Shown here: piece by piece, positions 17,828 to 26,670 of the stretch
Layout of the letters: the number at the start of each line of letters is the position of its first letter
Numbering within the stretch: position 1 is the first letter of the stretch
Assembly: GCA_938002605.1 (NCBI GenBank)
Contig: CALLAF010000006.1
Span: 62,001 to 126,000, forward strand
Direction of reading: 5' to 3'
DNA length: 64,000 nt
DNA from: an uncultured Paracoccaceae bacterium
GTDB lineage: Bacteria; Pseudomonadota; Alphaproteobacteria; Rhodobacterales; Rhodobacteraceae
Notes under the pieces: model-generated
What the model saw: only the letters and a program-made list of their open reading frames with translations
Told to the model about the DNA's origin: nothing
Database searches by the model: none
Made by a program: the position numbers and the translations under genes

Positions 17828-18426
17828 TGCAAACGATCCGCCAAGCCGCGCAAAATCCGCGCTGTTGCGCCCCAGATGTAATAGGGCCCGTAAGGCACAG
17901 CGTAATATTCGCGGCGTTGCCCACGCCAATGCCGCCCTTCGATCCGGTAGTTTTCAGGATTGGCGAGATGCGCGAGGGGAACTTCAAACACTTCGCTGAC
18001 TTCACCCGCCTCAGGAATCGGATCAAAATCTGCGGTCAGCACGCCAACGATTGGCGTCATCTGGTAACCTGTGACCGTTTGATGGGCCGGCAATGCCCCC
18101 ACGACATCCACAATCCCATAGGGCAGTCCGATTTCTTCGTGGGCTTCGCGCAAAGCGGCATCTGTCAGCGTTGCATCTGTCGGATCTTGCTTACCACCGG
18201 GAAACGCAATTTGGCCCGGATGGTGCTTAAGCCGTGCTGAGCGTTTTGTGAGAATAACAGTCTCTAACACAGGGTGAATAGCCAAAAGAACTGCTGCTGG
18301 TGTTTGGGTCAATCCGGCAGGTTTGATCGATTTATTCAGATCAAAATCAGACGACGCGCCGCCAGTAAATGACAGCGCATCATCAATTTTTGTGCGTAAA
18401 TCAGGCACCGTTTTCTTTGGCTTCAA
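17824..18426 (-). CDS. CoA pyrophosphatase-type Nudix hydrolase
   Basis: Hydrolyses a nucleoside diphosphate derivative; the best fit is the CoA-diphosphatase (NudL/PCD1) group. The Nudix box spans about 78-100 (GGKQDPTD, then ALREAHEEIGL), and the group-specific stretch LTKRSARLKHHPGQIAFPGG comes just before it. The length of 200 residues fits. Its start lies 26 bases inside the 3' end of hslO; the conserved DLRTKI at residues 9-14 supports this start. Downstream it overlaps cca by 4 bases. Confidence 0.86.
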   Translation of the reverse strand: MKPKKTVPDLRTKIDDALSFTGGASSDFDLNKSIKPAGLTQTPAAVLLAIHPVLETVILTKRSARLKHHPGQIAFPGGKQDPTDATLTDAALREAHEEIGLPYGIVDVVGALPAHQTVTGYQMTPIVGVLTADFDPIPEAGEVSEVFEVPLAHLANPENYRIEGRHWRGQRREYYAVPYGPYYIWGATARILRGLADRLQ

Positions 18427-19393
18427 ACCCCAATGTCGTGGGGTCGAAAACGTAATGTGCGCCGCAGAATTGGCAATCAGCGGTCACTGTGCCCTCATCG
18501 GTTGTCATCGTTGCGATGTCTTTGGCCGAATAGATCGACAAGCTTTGGCGCACGCGATCTTCGGAACAGGTACACCCAAATTTAACAGGCTGCGCATCAT
18601 AAACGCGTGGCTGTTCTTCGTGGAACAGGCGTACCAACAAATCCGTCGGGGTCACAGTTGGGCCGATCAGCTCAATATCTTCGACGGTATCTAGCAACGC
18701 ATTGGCGCGGGTCCAGTTTTCAGATTCATCATCGTTCAGCAGATCAGCCGCTTCGAGCAACCCTTCCTCACCAGAGCCGCCTTCGCCAGTCACAGATGGT
18801 GATGCTTTGGGCATATGCTGCAACATGATCCCGCCAGCGCGCCAATGGGAGGCTTCACCAGGCAGTTGCGACCGCCCGAATGTCAGTGAAAATCGGGTCG
18901 GCAATTGTTCTGATTGCGCGAAATAGGCTTCGGCACAGTTCGAAAGTGACCCGCCCGCAAGTGGGGTAACGCCCTGATATGGGGCCATATCTTGCCCTTG
19001 ATCAACCATCAGCGCAAAGTAACCCTTGCCAAACTGGCTCACTGGGTCGGCTTTCAGGTTAATCGTATCCCGATCAAATGACGCATAGGCGCGGATTTGT
19101 GCAGGCTCGCCGTCTTTCGCAGGACTGTAGTAATCGGTTGCGATCAAACGGATCGGGCCATCGCCGCGCACCTGAAGCGAAAGCTTCCAGCGGGTTTTCA
19201 TTGATTGACCAATCATTGCAGTCAGCAATGCCATTTCGGCGATGAGACCTTCGATCATCGGTGGATAGTCATGCTGGGCCAGAACCTGTTCTAGCACACC
19301 ATCCAACCGCGCCACCCGTCCACGGATGTCGGAAGCATCAAGTTGAAATGGCAGGACGGTATCGTCCCAAGCGATTTTGGCGCTGTGGCTCAT
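18401..19393 (-). CDS. hslO: Hsp33 redox-regulated chaperone
   Basis: Holdase chaperone switched on by oxidative unfolding. The four zinc-binding cysteines are all present at the C terminus: CTC (Cys274, Cys276) and CQFC (Cys307, Cys310). The N-terminal domain has the typical MKTRWKLSLQVRGDGPIRLI stretch and YFAQSEQLPT. The length of 330 residues is a little above the E. coli protein, because of an extra acidic loop around 200-235 (PSVTGEGGSGEEG). It heads a run with the Nudix gene and cca, with a 26-base overlap. Confidence 0.94.
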   Translation of the reverse strand: MSHSAKIAWDDTVLPFQLDASDIRGRVARLDGVLEQVLAQHDYPPMIEGLIAEMALLTAMIGQSMKTRWKLSLQVRGDGPIRLIATDYYSPAKDGEPAQIRAYASFDRDTINLKADPVSQFGKGYFALMVDQGQDMAPYQGVTPLAGGSLSNCAEAYFAQSEQLPTRFSLTFGRSQLPGEASHWRAGGIMLQHMPKASPSVTGEGGSGEEGLLEAADLLNDDESENWTRANALLDTVEDIELIGPTVTPTDLLVRLFHEEQPRVYDAQPVKFGCTCSEDRVRQSLSIYSAKDIATMTTDEGTVTADCQFCGAHYVFDPTTLGFEAKENGA

Positions 19394-19469
19394 AGGGTTT
19401 CCTTACATGTCAGGAATTGGCATACCGCGCCTATATAGTCAGGACAAGCCACGGTCCAAGGGGTAAGTG

Positions 19470-19907
19470 ATGATCAAACGGTACGGAAACAGCCCAATTC
19501 AGGGTCACAGCTACAAATTACGCCCCGGCGCCTATGCAATTTTGCCGCGCGATGGGCAATTGCTGCTGACCTACCAAGATGATCCACATTACGAATTTCA
19601 ATTGCCCGGCGGCGGAATAGACCCCGGCGAAAGCCCCATTCAGGCGCTCCACCGCGAAGTTTTCGAGGAAACTGGCTGGCGGATTGCGCGGCCCTTACGG
19701 CTCGGCGCGTTCCGGCGGTTTGTCTATATGCCCGAATATGACCTGAACGCCGAAAAAATCTGCCATATCTATCTAGCACGCCCGGTGCGCCCGCACGGCC
19801 CCCCAACTGAAAACGGGCATCACGCCGTCTGGATGGACCCCCGCGCGGCCATTCATGAACTTTCCAATGACGGCGACGCGGCTTTCGTGGCGGGATTAGT
19901 CGATTAA
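19470..19907 (+). CDS. Nudix hydrolase
   Basis: Intact Nudix enzyme of 145 residues. The Nudix box is near the middle (GGGIDPGESPIQALHREV, then FEETGW), following YEFQLPGGG. Substrate unknown. I choose ATG at 19470, because AGGGG sits about 6 bases before it; a GTG at 19467 is the alternative. Its 3' end overlaps the convergent membrane gene by 12 bases. The last 66 bases recur, imperfectly, about 1 kb downstream as a remnant (20835-20900). Confidence 0.88.
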   Translation: MIKRYGNSPIQGHSYKLRPGAYAILPRDGQLLLTYQDDPHYEFQLPGGGIDPGESPIQALHREVFEETGWRIARPLRLGAFRRFVYMPEYDLNAEKICHIYLARPVRPHGPPTENGHHAVWMDPRAAIHELSNDGDAAFVAGLVD

Positions 19908-19964
19908 CGGACGCCCTTCGATCACGTGGCCATAAAGTGTGGTGAGGATGCTGACGCCGACCAT
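19842..19964. repeat. Direct repeat, copy A (123 bp)
   Basis: Covers the last 66 bases of the intact Nudix gene and the last 57 bases beyond, which encode the C terminus of the membrane gene at 19896-20786 on the other strand. Aligned by eye with copy B (20835-20957) without gaps it has 14 differences in 123 positions, about 89% identity; similarity stops abruptly at both ends. The offset is exactly 993 bases. Confidence 0.9.
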
Positions 19965-20786
19965 AAAAAAGAACCAACGCAAGGCGTAGTAAACTAAGTT
20001 CACAATCGGCCAATACAAATTGGAAAATCTGTATTGTGGATCAATAATGTCCCTGATGCGCCCCGGCACATATTCCACTAAAAGAATTGTGAAAAACGCT
20101 AACGCTAATGCCATAGCTGCCACACCAAGAATGGTCCTCCGGTGCTTTGCAGTAGTGCTTACCGCTGAGATAGTCGAAATACGCCGCTCGATCGCGATTG
20201 ATGGAAAAATCAATGCGATGCGTAACCAAACATAGGTAAGTGGCAGCGTGACTAGCACCAATACTAAAATAGTCGCCACCAGCCCAATTGAGTCCTGCAT
20301 GTAACTTGAGTATTCAGCCATCCAAGTAAACCGAAATACAAGATATTCCTTAAAAAGCACCCATCGCAGAGCTTCTAAAAGACCCAATCCCATAAAATCT
20401 TTAAAAATGAACAGGATCACAGCAATCAGTAACGCGCGCGGAATATATTGAGCTATCGCTCGCGGAAATACACCAGGAAGAAGACCAACGGGCTCCTTCA
20501 ATAAGACAAATCGATGCCATGCGATGGCGATCCAAGCGGGCGTGAACAGGCTCACTGTTGTCACAATTAGGTCAATCGATTGATTATTTTCCGCGTAGCA
20601 CGACGCATGCGTTGCGCGAAAGAAATTGTAGTCAAACAGAATGACAGTGCAGTACGTGTTGAAATATCGCTCTGCGACTTCCACCAATATAATTAGGAGT
20701 ACTAGCGGAACTAGTGATACTTTCACCGCCGTCCCAAAGTTCGAAAGTATGGAAAAAATTGCGTGTCTTAGAACTAGAAAGGCCAC
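19896..20786 (-). CDS. Polytopic membrane protein, paralogue A, unknown function
   Basis: A 296-residue protein with about six hydrophobic segments (roughly 20-40, 75-95, 115-135, 170-195, 220-245, 265-285). I do not recognise a family. It shares with its neighbour at 20889-21686 the N-terminal MAF..RHA..I..NFG pattern, a WHRFxLLxE motif, and an identical C-terminal tail ending YGHVIEGRPLID; the body between is strongly diverged. The DNA is AT-richer than its neighbour: two hand-counted 60-base lines give about 38-42% GC, against 50% for one line of the other copy. It lies between the two copies of the 123-bp direct repeat and overlaps the Nudix gene by 12 bases. Confidence 0.75.
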   Translation of the reverse strand: MAFLVLRHAIFSILSNFGTAVKVSLVPLVLLIILVEVAERYFNTYCTVILFDYNFFRATHASCYAENNQSIDLIVTTVSLFTPAWIAIAWHRFVLLKEPVGLLPGVFPRAIAQYIPRALLIAVILFIFKDFMGLGLLEALRWVLFKEYLVFRFTWMAEYSSYMQDSIGLVATILVLVLVTLPLTYVWLRIALIFPSIAIERRISTISAVSTTAKHRRTILGVAAMALALAFFTILLVEYVPGRIRDIIDPQYRFSNLYWPIVNLVYYALRWFFFMVGVSILTTLYGHVIEGRPLID

Positions 20787-20834
20787 TTAGGATTTCCTTT
20801 GGTGACGAACAGCTAAAACATCGACTATGCCGCT

Positions 20835-20900
20835 CGCGTCGCCATTCATAAGCTTTCCAATGACGGCGACGCGGCGTTTGTGGCGGGACTAGTCGATTAA
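20835..20900 (+). pseudogene. Remnant of a Nudix gene 3' end
   Basis: Twenty-one codons plus TAA that match the C terminus of the Nudix gene at 19470-19907: here RVAIHKLSNDGDAAFVAGLVD, there RAAIHELSNDGDAAFVAGLVD, both ending in TAA at the same distance (11 bases) from the membrane-gene stop. An in-frame TAA at 20814-20816 and no start codon leave no gene. Two of the 21 residues changed. It is a leftover of a partial duplication. Confidence 0.85.
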
Positions 20901-20957
20901 CGGACGCCCTTCGATCACATGACCGTAAAGCGTGGTCAGAATGCTGACGCCCACCAT
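20835..20957. repeat. Direct repeat, copy B (123 bp)
   Basis: Partner of the repeat at 19842-19964. The first 66 bases are the dead Nudix tail, the remaining 57 encode the live C terminus of membrane paralogue B. The differences in the 57-base part are all silent for the membrane protein, whereas the Nudix-tail part has two amino-acid changes, as expected if only the membrane tail is still under selection. Confidence 0.9.
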
Positions 20958-21686
20958 CAAGGTCAGCCATTGAACGAATAGGTCGACGGCAAAGCCCAAT
21001 ATCGCGCTGATCCCATACAAGCCCTGAACAGCAACGCCTGCGATCATGCTAACGACGACAATCGTCACGCCAATACCAAGAATTGTCCCGTTGATTTTCG
21101 CTGTTGCGGCCAACGCTTCGCCCATTGTTATTGGTTTGCCAACTGCGACCGCTGGTAGCCCAACGCCGATCCGAAACCAAAGCAACGACAAAACGACACC
21201 AAGCATCAGGCCCAGCCCCATCGCACCAATCGAACCAAGGGAAGGCGAAATTGCAAAAAGAACGGCGGTGACAAGGCCAACCACAAACCCAAGAATTAAG
21301 GCGAACACCCCGATAACAAGTCCGTAGACAAATGATCTACCGATATAGGGCCAAATCGGCCGCCCAGAAATTGCGGGAATGATTCCGCTGTATTCCTCAA
21401 GCAGAATAAACCGATGCCAAGAAACGGCGACCCAAGCCGCGACAAAAACAAGCAGGATCAAAAGGACCAAAGTACCAAAAACGATGGAACCTCCAGCTGC
21501 TGCCAACTGCTCGGGCGGTAAGTTTCCAGAAGCAATGTCACTCAATTGCTCAAACGAACTCACGGTTCCAAAAACCACTACCGCTGCAATAACCAGCAAC
21601 AGATACGGCCCAATGGACACACGCAATGCCTGCCCAAAATTGTTGAAAATCATGGCAAACGCATGCCGTATTATCTGAAAAGCCAT
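20889..21686 (-). CDS. Polytopic membrane protein, paralogue B, unknown function
   Basis: A 265-residue protein, very hydrophobic and Gly/Ala/Val-rich, with about six membrane segments. It shares with paralogue A the WHRF.LLEE motif (about 108-116) and the identical tail ending in YGHVIEGRPLID. No known enzymatic or transport motif is seen. It is separated from paralogue A by a 102-base gap that contains the Nudix remnant. The 136-base gap between it and the divergent argG should hold both promoters. Confidence 0.75.
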   Translation of the reverse strand: MAFQIIRHAFAMIFNNFGQALRVSIGPYLLLVIAAVVVFGTVSSFEQLSDIASGNLPPEQLAAAGGSIVFGTLVLLILLVFVAAWVAVSWHRFILLEEYSGIIPAISGRPIWPYIGRSFVYGLVIGVFALILGFVVGLVTAVLFAISPSLGSIGAMGLGLMLGVVLSLLWFRIGVGLPAVAVGKPITMGEALAATAKINGTILGIGVTIVVVSMIAGVAVQGLYGISAILGFAVDLFVQWLTLMVGVSILTTLYGHVIEGRPLID

Positions 21687-21822
21687 GAAAATAATCCCTT
21701 TTTAAGCGAGTTGCCACTTCGTCGCATGCGACATGGTGTTCGTCAACGGCGCTATCCTTGCTCTACCGGCAGAAAACCGTTATCGCGCGAGGTAAATAAC
21801 CCTGACAAAAAAGGCCCCTCGC

Positions 21823-23037
21823 ATGACCGCTCCGAAAAAAGTTGTTCTCGCCTATTCTGGTGGCCTCGATACATCGATCATTCTGAAATGGCTTCAGACG
21901 GAATATGGGTGCGAGGTTGTTACGTTTACGGCTGATCTTGGCCAAGGTGAAGAACTGGAACCAGCCCGTAAAAAGGCTGAAATGATGGGTGCAAGCGCCA
22001 TCTATATCGAAGACCTGCGCGAAGAATTCGTGCGCGACTTTGTGTTCCCAATGTTCCGCGCAAACGCTGTGTACGAAGGCATTTACCTGCTGGGCACATC
22101 AATCGCCCGTCCATTGATTTCCAAGCGTCTGGTTGAAATCGCTGCCGCAGAAGGCGCCGATGCGGTCGCCCACGGCGCAACCGGTAAGGGCAATGATCAG
22201 GTCCGGTTCGAACTCGCGGCTTATGCGCTTAACCCCGACATTCAGGTCATCGCGCCTTGGCGTGAGTGGGATCTGTCTAGCCGGACCAAGTTGCTGGAAT
22301 TCGCAGAGCTGAACCAAATCCCTGTTGCCAAAGACAAACGCGGCGAAGCCCCGTTCAGCGTCGATGCAAACCTGCTGCACACATCGTCCGAAGGCAAAGT
22401 ACTGGAAGACCCAGCACAAGAAGCGCCAGAATACGTCTACCAACGCACCGTCAGCCCAGAAGACGCTCCTGACACACCTGAAATGGTCGAAGTCACCTTT
22501 GAAAAAGGCGACGCAGTTGCAATCAACGGCGAAGCAATGTCACCCGCGACTATCCTGACCAAGCTGAACGAGCTTGGCGGCAAACACGGTGTTGGTCGTC
22601 TTGATCTTGTTGAAAACCGCTTTGTCGGTATGAAATCACGCGGCATCTATGAAACGCCGGGCGGGACTGTTCTGCTAGAAGCGCACCGCGGGATCGAACA
22701 AATCACGCTGGATTCCGGCGCTGGGCACCTTAAAGACAGCATCATGCCGCGCTACGCTGAACTGATCTACAACGGTTTCTGGTTCTCACCAGAGCGCGAA
22801 ATGATGCAGGCGATGATCGACAAATCGCAAGAACACGTCAGCGGCACCGTGCGCGTGAAACTGTACAAAGGCTCCGTGAACACGGTCGCTCGTTGGTCTG
22901 ATCAAAGCCTCTATTCAGAAGCGCACGTAACATTCGAAGAAGACGCGGGCGCCTATAACCAAACAGACGCCCAAGGCTTTATCCAGCTGAACGCGCTGCG
23001 TTTAAAACTGCTGGCGGCACGTAACCGCAAAGCCTAA
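21823..23037 (+). CDS. argG: Argininosuccinate synthase
   Basis: Joins citrulline and aspartate using ATP in arginine synthesis. The 404 residues are the standard length. The ATP loop AYSGGLDTS lies at 9-17, and [16 protein letters not shown] and [22 protein letters not shown] are typical of the enzyme. The ATG follows an AAGG site. A perfect 11-base hairpin follows the stop. Confidence 0.97.
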   Translation: MTAPKKVVLAYSGGLDTSIILKWLQTEYGCEVVTFTADLGQGEELEPARKKAEMMGASAIYIEDLREEFVRDFVFPMFRANAVYEGIYLLGTSIARPLISKRLVEIAAAEGADAVAHGATGKGNDQVRFELAAYALNPDIQVIAPWREWDLSSRTKLLEFAELNQIPVAKDKRGEAPFSVDANLLHTSSEGKVLEDPAQEAPEYVYQRTVSPEDAPDTPEMVEVTFEKGDAVAINGEAMSPATILTKLNELGGKHGVGRLDLVENRFVGMKSRGIYETPGGTVLLEAHRGIEQITLDSGAGHLKDSIMPRYAELIYNGFWFSPEREMMQAMIDKSQEHVSGTVRVKLYKGSVNTVARWSDQSLYSEAHVTFEEDAGAYNQTDAQGFIQLNALRLKLLAARNRKA

Positions 23038-23044
23038 AATACCC

Positions 23045-23074
23045 GCGAAGCGCGCCATAGTTAGCGCGCTTCGC
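23045..23074 (+). terminator. Hairpin after argG, possible terminator
   Basis: GCGAAGCGCGC (23045-23055) pairs perfectly with GCGCGCTTCGC (23064-23074) around an 8-base loop, 8 bases after the argG stop. The following bases (TTCCC) are not a proper T run, so it may act as a weak intrinsic terminator or an mRNA 3'-end stabiliser. Confidence 0.55.
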
Positions 23075-23171
23075 TTCCCAACCTGTTGCTCTCCCCAACG
23101 CCGTAACGTCTTCATAGACATCGTCTTTTATTGGCTGCAAATTCAAGGCAAAGCAGTGCACAGGAGTCAGC

Positions 23172-23459
23172 ATGCCATTGGAAGAAATCGCAGCGAAAAT
23201 GCAGCGTGGGTTGGACAAGGTCGAATTGGATAAGGTGATCAAATTCGACTGCAAGGACAGCGGCGCGATCACTCTTGTGGACCAAAAAGCCGAATTGGCT
23301 GACCTTCCTGCGGATTGCACAATTCATCTTTCTGAAGCCAACCTATCCAAGTTGATCAAGGGTGATTTGAACCCAATGACCGCCTTTGCGATGGGCAAGA
23401 TCAAAGTTTCGGGCGATGTGTCCGTGGCGATGAAGCTGGGCCAACTTTTGAAATCATAG
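23172..23459 (+). CDS. SCP2 sterol-binding domain protein
   Basis: Small single-domain lipid-binding protein of 95 residues, almost exactly one SCP2 domain: LEEIAAKMQRGL, VIKFDCKDSGAITL, DCTIHLSEANLSKLIKGDLNPM and the closing FAMGKIKVSGDVSVAMKLGQLL. Such stand-alone SCP2 proteins are common in alphaproteobacteria; the ligand is unknown, probably a fatty acyl or isoprenoid lipid. Its 3' end overlaps the convergent sulfotransferase-like gene by 6 bases. Confidence 0.9.
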   Translation: MPLEEIAAKMQRGLDKVELDKVIKFDCKDSGAITLVDQKAELADLPADCTIHLSEANLSKLIKGDLNPMTAFAMGKIKVSGDVSVAMKLGQLLKS

Positions 23460-24152
23460 CTTTAGCGCCACAAGCCTTTCATAATGTGGCAAGGCTTGCG
23501 CGCAAAGGTCGGCGGCTGCGCCATCAAGTTCTGGCAACGGCCCTTCAGCCCCCGCGAACCCTGTGCTTTTATGCACGGCATTATACCAATGTGACGCCCA
23601 GATCCCGTCCCCTTCATGCGGACCTGCTGGCCAGGACAACATCGCTGGATCGAAATCTAATCCAATTGCCGCGCACAGTTTGCGCAACATTTTTTCAGGA
23701 TTGGCCCGAATATCCGCGCTGTCGATCACGTGACCGCCGAACTTATCATAGATAACGCCCTGTTGTGCAAAACCGATATCGTCCAAATTCATTTCTGACC
23801 GCTTCTCACCATAAGACGCGATCACCCGCGCTGGGTGGCGGATCAGATGTATGTTTATACAGTCCTGCACCCAATCAAGCGGCATCCCATTGATCATATG
23901 ATGCGGCATATGTTTCATATAAAAATGGGGCTTTTGAGCCGGAATAGTGTCGATACACCGCGCAGCCACTTTGTTTGGGTCTGCCTCATGGGCGGTCAAT
24001 ATCTCATCGCGCATCGGGTGATCCAAACCCGTCATCGCGAGGTAAGCCGCATAGAATGGTTCGTCCCAAACCGCGAAATCGGAACGGTTCCCAAAGCTAT
24101 ACATCATCGCCGTCGACAGGTTGCGCGGCCCGGACCACATTACAATTCTCAT
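23454..24152 (-). CDS. Sulfotransferase-like P-loop protein
   Basis: A 232-residue protein of the sulfotransferase fold. The 5'-phosphosulfate loop is SGPRNLST (7-14), and the 3'-phosphate region is LIRHPARVIASY (103-114); both look able to bind PAPS, though the acceptor is unknown. Its ATG overlaps the aminotransferase stop by 4 bases (ATGA). I recall plant branched-chain-aminotransferase-like proteins that carry a P-loop domain of this sort next to an aminotransferase domain, so the pairing is probably functional; that is recollection and inference. Confidence 0.75.
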   Translation of the reverse strand: MRIVMWSGPRNLSTAMMYSFGNRSDFAVWDEPFYAAYLAMTGLDHPMRDEILTAHEADPNKVAARCIDTIPAQKPHFYMKHMPHHMINGMPLDWVQDCINIHLIRHPARVIASYGEKRSEMNLDDIGFAQQGVIYDKFGGHVIDSADIRANPEKMLRKLCAAIGLDFDPAMLSWPAGPHEGDGIWASHWYNAVHKSTGFAGAEGPLPELDGAAADLCAQALPHYERLVALKL

Positions 24153-25048
24153 GAGCGATCCACCAAATCTTTGTAAAGCTTGCGTATCCGTATCGTCATT
24201 GCCCCCAATTCGCCCGTCCCAATCACGCGCCCATCAATGCTGCTGACCGGGGTTTGCGCCCCAAAGGTCCCAGTCAGAAACGCCTCATCCGCAGAATATG
24301 TATCAACAAGGCTGAAATTGCGCTCGAATACGGGAATATCGTTGGCGCGACACAGATCGATCACCTTTTGGCGGGTAATACCATTCATGCAATAATCACC
24401 CGTGCTGGTCCAAACAGCACCTTTTTTCACTATGAAAAAGTTACAAGCGTTCGTGGTATTCACGAACCCATGCAGGTCGAGCATCAGTGCCTCATCCGCA
24501 CCGGCCTTTTGTGCAGCAATGCAGGCAAGGATACAGTTCAACTTGGAATGACTGTTGAGCTTCGGGTCTTGAGTCATCGGCAGCCCACGTAGATGCGGGA
24601 CTGTCGCCAAAGTGATTGGACGCGGGATTTTTGGCTGCGAATGCTCCATGATAATCACAAATGTCGGGCCTTGTTGGGACAGGCTCGGGTGCTGAAAGGG
24701 CCTTGTTTTTATCCCACGTGTCACCATCAATCGCGCATGGGCGTCTGTGGTCATTTCGTTCGCTTTTTGTGTCTCTAACAAAGCTGAAATGACGCCTTTT
24801 CGATCTAACCCGATATCAAGATCAATTGCTTTTGCAGCCTCAAACAACCGGTCTATATGTTCGTCCAAGAATGCCCATTTTCCATCGTACAACCGCAAAC
24901 CTTCCCACACACCGTCACCCAACATAAACCCACTGTCATATACGCTGACAGTGGCATGAGCCTTGGGCACGATCTGCCCATTGAGATAGATAAGAATTTC
25001 TTCGTTCCGCACATCTTCGGCGGCTAGATGGGTGGTGACTTCGGTCAT
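24149..25048 (-). CDS. Class IV PLP-dependent aminotransferase (BCAT/D-amino-acid-transaminase-like)
   Basis: A 299-residue fold-type IV enzyme. Features: NGQIVPKAHATVSVYDSGFM at the start of the small domain, Arg and Lys-bearing motifs, the likely Schiff-base Lys169 in SHSKLN, and MNGITRQKVI (221-230). In BCAT and D-amino-acid transaminase, the residue four places after the Gly of DGxVxE is a Glu that contacts PLP N1. Here that segment reads HGFVNTTNACNFF with Thr198 at this position. Substrate therefore uncertain. The start is the ATG at 25048 with a clear AAGGAG site 6 bases away; the frame is open to 25132 without such a site. It is coupled to the sulfotransferase-like gene. Confidence 0.82.
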   Translation of the reverse strand: MTEVTTHLAAEDVRNEEILIYLNGQIVPKAHATVSVYDSGFMLGDGVWEGLRLYDGKWAFLDEHIDRLFEAAKAIDLDIGLDRKGVISALLETQKANEMTTDAHARLMVTRGIKTRPFQHPSLSQQGPTFVIIMEHSQPKIPRPITLATVPHLRGLPMTQDPKLNSHSKLNCILACIAAQKAGADEALMLDLHGFVNTTNACNFFIVKKGAVWTSTGDYCMNGITRQKVIDLCRANDIPVFERNFSLVDTYSADEAFLTGTFGAQTPVSSIDGRVIGTGELGAMTIRIRKLYKDLVDRS

Positions 25049-25180
25049 TATGAGCTCCTTCGAATGGACGCTAAGACAGGTCGTCAAATGTTCCAAGCGA
25101 TAAACACCGCGTGAGATCACGCCGCCGTGCATTGCGCCCGCACGTCCGAGAAAACAGGATGCGACTAAAGGAGAACCCTA

Positions 25181-25807
25181 ATGTTCAAATCAATGATTGC
25201 CGCCGTTCTTATGATCCCTGCGGCCCAAATGGTCGCCGCCGAAGATATCCAAACTGCCACTGTTGCTGGTGGGTGCTTTTGGTGTGTCGAAAGTGACTTT
25301 GAAAAGGTCAACGGCGTGATCGAGGTCGTGTCAGGTTATACCGGGGGCACAACGGCCAACCCGACCTATGAGACGATCAAAGGATCCGGTCACTATGAAG
25401 CCGTCCAAATCACTTATGACGCAGAAATCGTGAGCTATGATCAATTGCTTCACGCGTTTTTCAGATCTGTTGATCCCACCGATGCGGGTGGACAATTTTG
25501 TGATCGTGGGGATGTCTACCGCACGGCTATTTTCGTCTCTAACACTGCTGAAAACGAATCTGCTCAGGCCGCTTTGACCGCCGCGCAAAACGATCTTGGC
25601 CAGCGCATTGTAACGCCCATTTTGCAAGCATCACAGTTTTACGAGGCCGAATCATACCACCAAGATTACTATGCGGGGGAATCCATCGTTCTGACCCGCC
25701 GCGGGCCAAAACGCCAAAGCGAAGCCTATGCATTTTACCGCAACGCCTGCGGGCGGGATCAACGTGTGTCAGAACTATGGGGCGATGCTGCTCCGTTTAC
25801 GCACTAA
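25181..25807 (+). CDS. msrA: Peptide-methionine (S)-S-oxide reductase, exported
   Basis: Repairs oxidised methionine. The catalytic GGCFWC gives Cys32 and Cys35, followed by [12 protein letters not shown] and [10 protein letters not shown], typical MsrA. The N terminus [20 protein letters not shown] reads as a cleavable signal peptide ending near residue 20, so the enzyme should act in the periplasm. At 208 residues it is of normal length. The stop interlocks with that of the convergent ribokinase gene (CTAA). Confidence 0.93.
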   Translation: MFKSMIAAVLMIPAAQMVAAEDIQTATVAGGCFWCVESDFEKVNGVIEVVSGYTGGTTANPTYETIKGSGHYEAVQITYDAEIVSYDQLLHAFFRSVDPTDAGGQFCDRGDVYRTAIFVSNTAENESAQAALTAAQNDLGQRIVTPILQASQFYEAESYHQDYYAGESIVLTRRGPKRQSEAYAFYRNACGRDQRVSELWGDAAPFTH

Positions 25808-26670
25808 GGCCGAAACGCTGTGACCTCGGACAAATCCGGGATCACATCGGCCGTACCACGGCGGGTGACCATCAAGGCGCCCGCCTTGGTCGCCTGCCCG
25901 ATAGCCTGTTCCATCGTCATGCCGCGATCAAGCCCTGCTAGAACATAACCTGTAAACGTGTCGCCAGCGCCGGTTGTATCCACAGGATCAACCTTAATCG
26001 CGTCAAAATGCTGTTTCTTACTGGGTCCGTACCAATCCGCACCATCAGCGCCCAAAGTCACGATTACATCGCGGACAGACAGGTCTTGCGGTTCTTGCCC
26101 GGTCGCCGCCTGAAGCTGCGCAGCTTCGACAGCGTTCAGGATCAAAAAATCTAGGTAAGGCAACACCGCCATCACACGGTCTGCATCAAATGGCGCGGCG
26201 GCATAGGCGACCCTAAGGCCCATTTTTTTACCCATACGCGCTGCAGTGCGTTGCAAGTTGGTTTCGTTCTGTAGAACGATCCAATCGCCTGTCTGCGCCT
26301 CGGCCATCGCAGTCTGCAAAACCGTCTGCGGAATTTCAACATTCGCACCCGGATGTAGCACAATCGCGTTTTCACCTTGGGCATCAACCATGATGATCGC
26401 TTGCGCTGTATCAGTGTCTAACACAGCAATATTTCGGGTATCGACGCCGTACTCAAGCAACCTATCCGATGCCCAAACCCCATCGTGCCCAACCGCGCCA
26501 ATATGATTTACCCGAGCTGCACCGCGGGCTGCAGCGACAGACATATTCGCACCTTTCCCGCCTAGAAACGTGTCACGCCGTGTTGACGCAATCGTTTCAC
26601 CGGGTGCCAAAATATGCGGCACTGCATAGACGATATCAACGTTGATCGACCCGAGATTCCAAATTGCCAT
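25804..26670 (-). CDS. rbsK: Ribokinase-like PfkB-family sugar kinase
   Basis: Phosphorylates ribose or a related sugar or nucleoside with ATP. The 288 residues show the PfkB substrate-side [14 protein letters not shown] (37-50) and the C-terminal anion-hole motif DTTGAGD (231-237) with catalytic Asp237. The ATG at 26670 overlaps the malic enzyme stop by one base (TAATG); the frame is open 23 codons further, but that lies inside maeB. No ribose transporter is nearby, so the exact substrate is open; the symbol is tentative. Confidence 0.85.
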   Translation of the reverse strand: MAIWNLGSINVDIVYAVPHILAPGETIASTRRDTFLGGKGANMSVAAARGAARVNHIGAVGHDGVWASDRLLEYGVDTRNIAVLDTDTAQAIIMVDAQGENAIVLHPGANVEIPQTVLQTAMAEAQTGDWIVLQNETNLQRTAARMGKKMGLRVAYAAAPFDADRVMAVLPYLDFLILNAVEAAQLQAATGQEPQDLSVRDVIVTLGADGADWYGPSKKQHFDAIKVDPVDTTGAGDTFTGYVLAGLDRGMTMEQAIGQATKAGALMVTRRGTADVIPDLSEVTAFRP

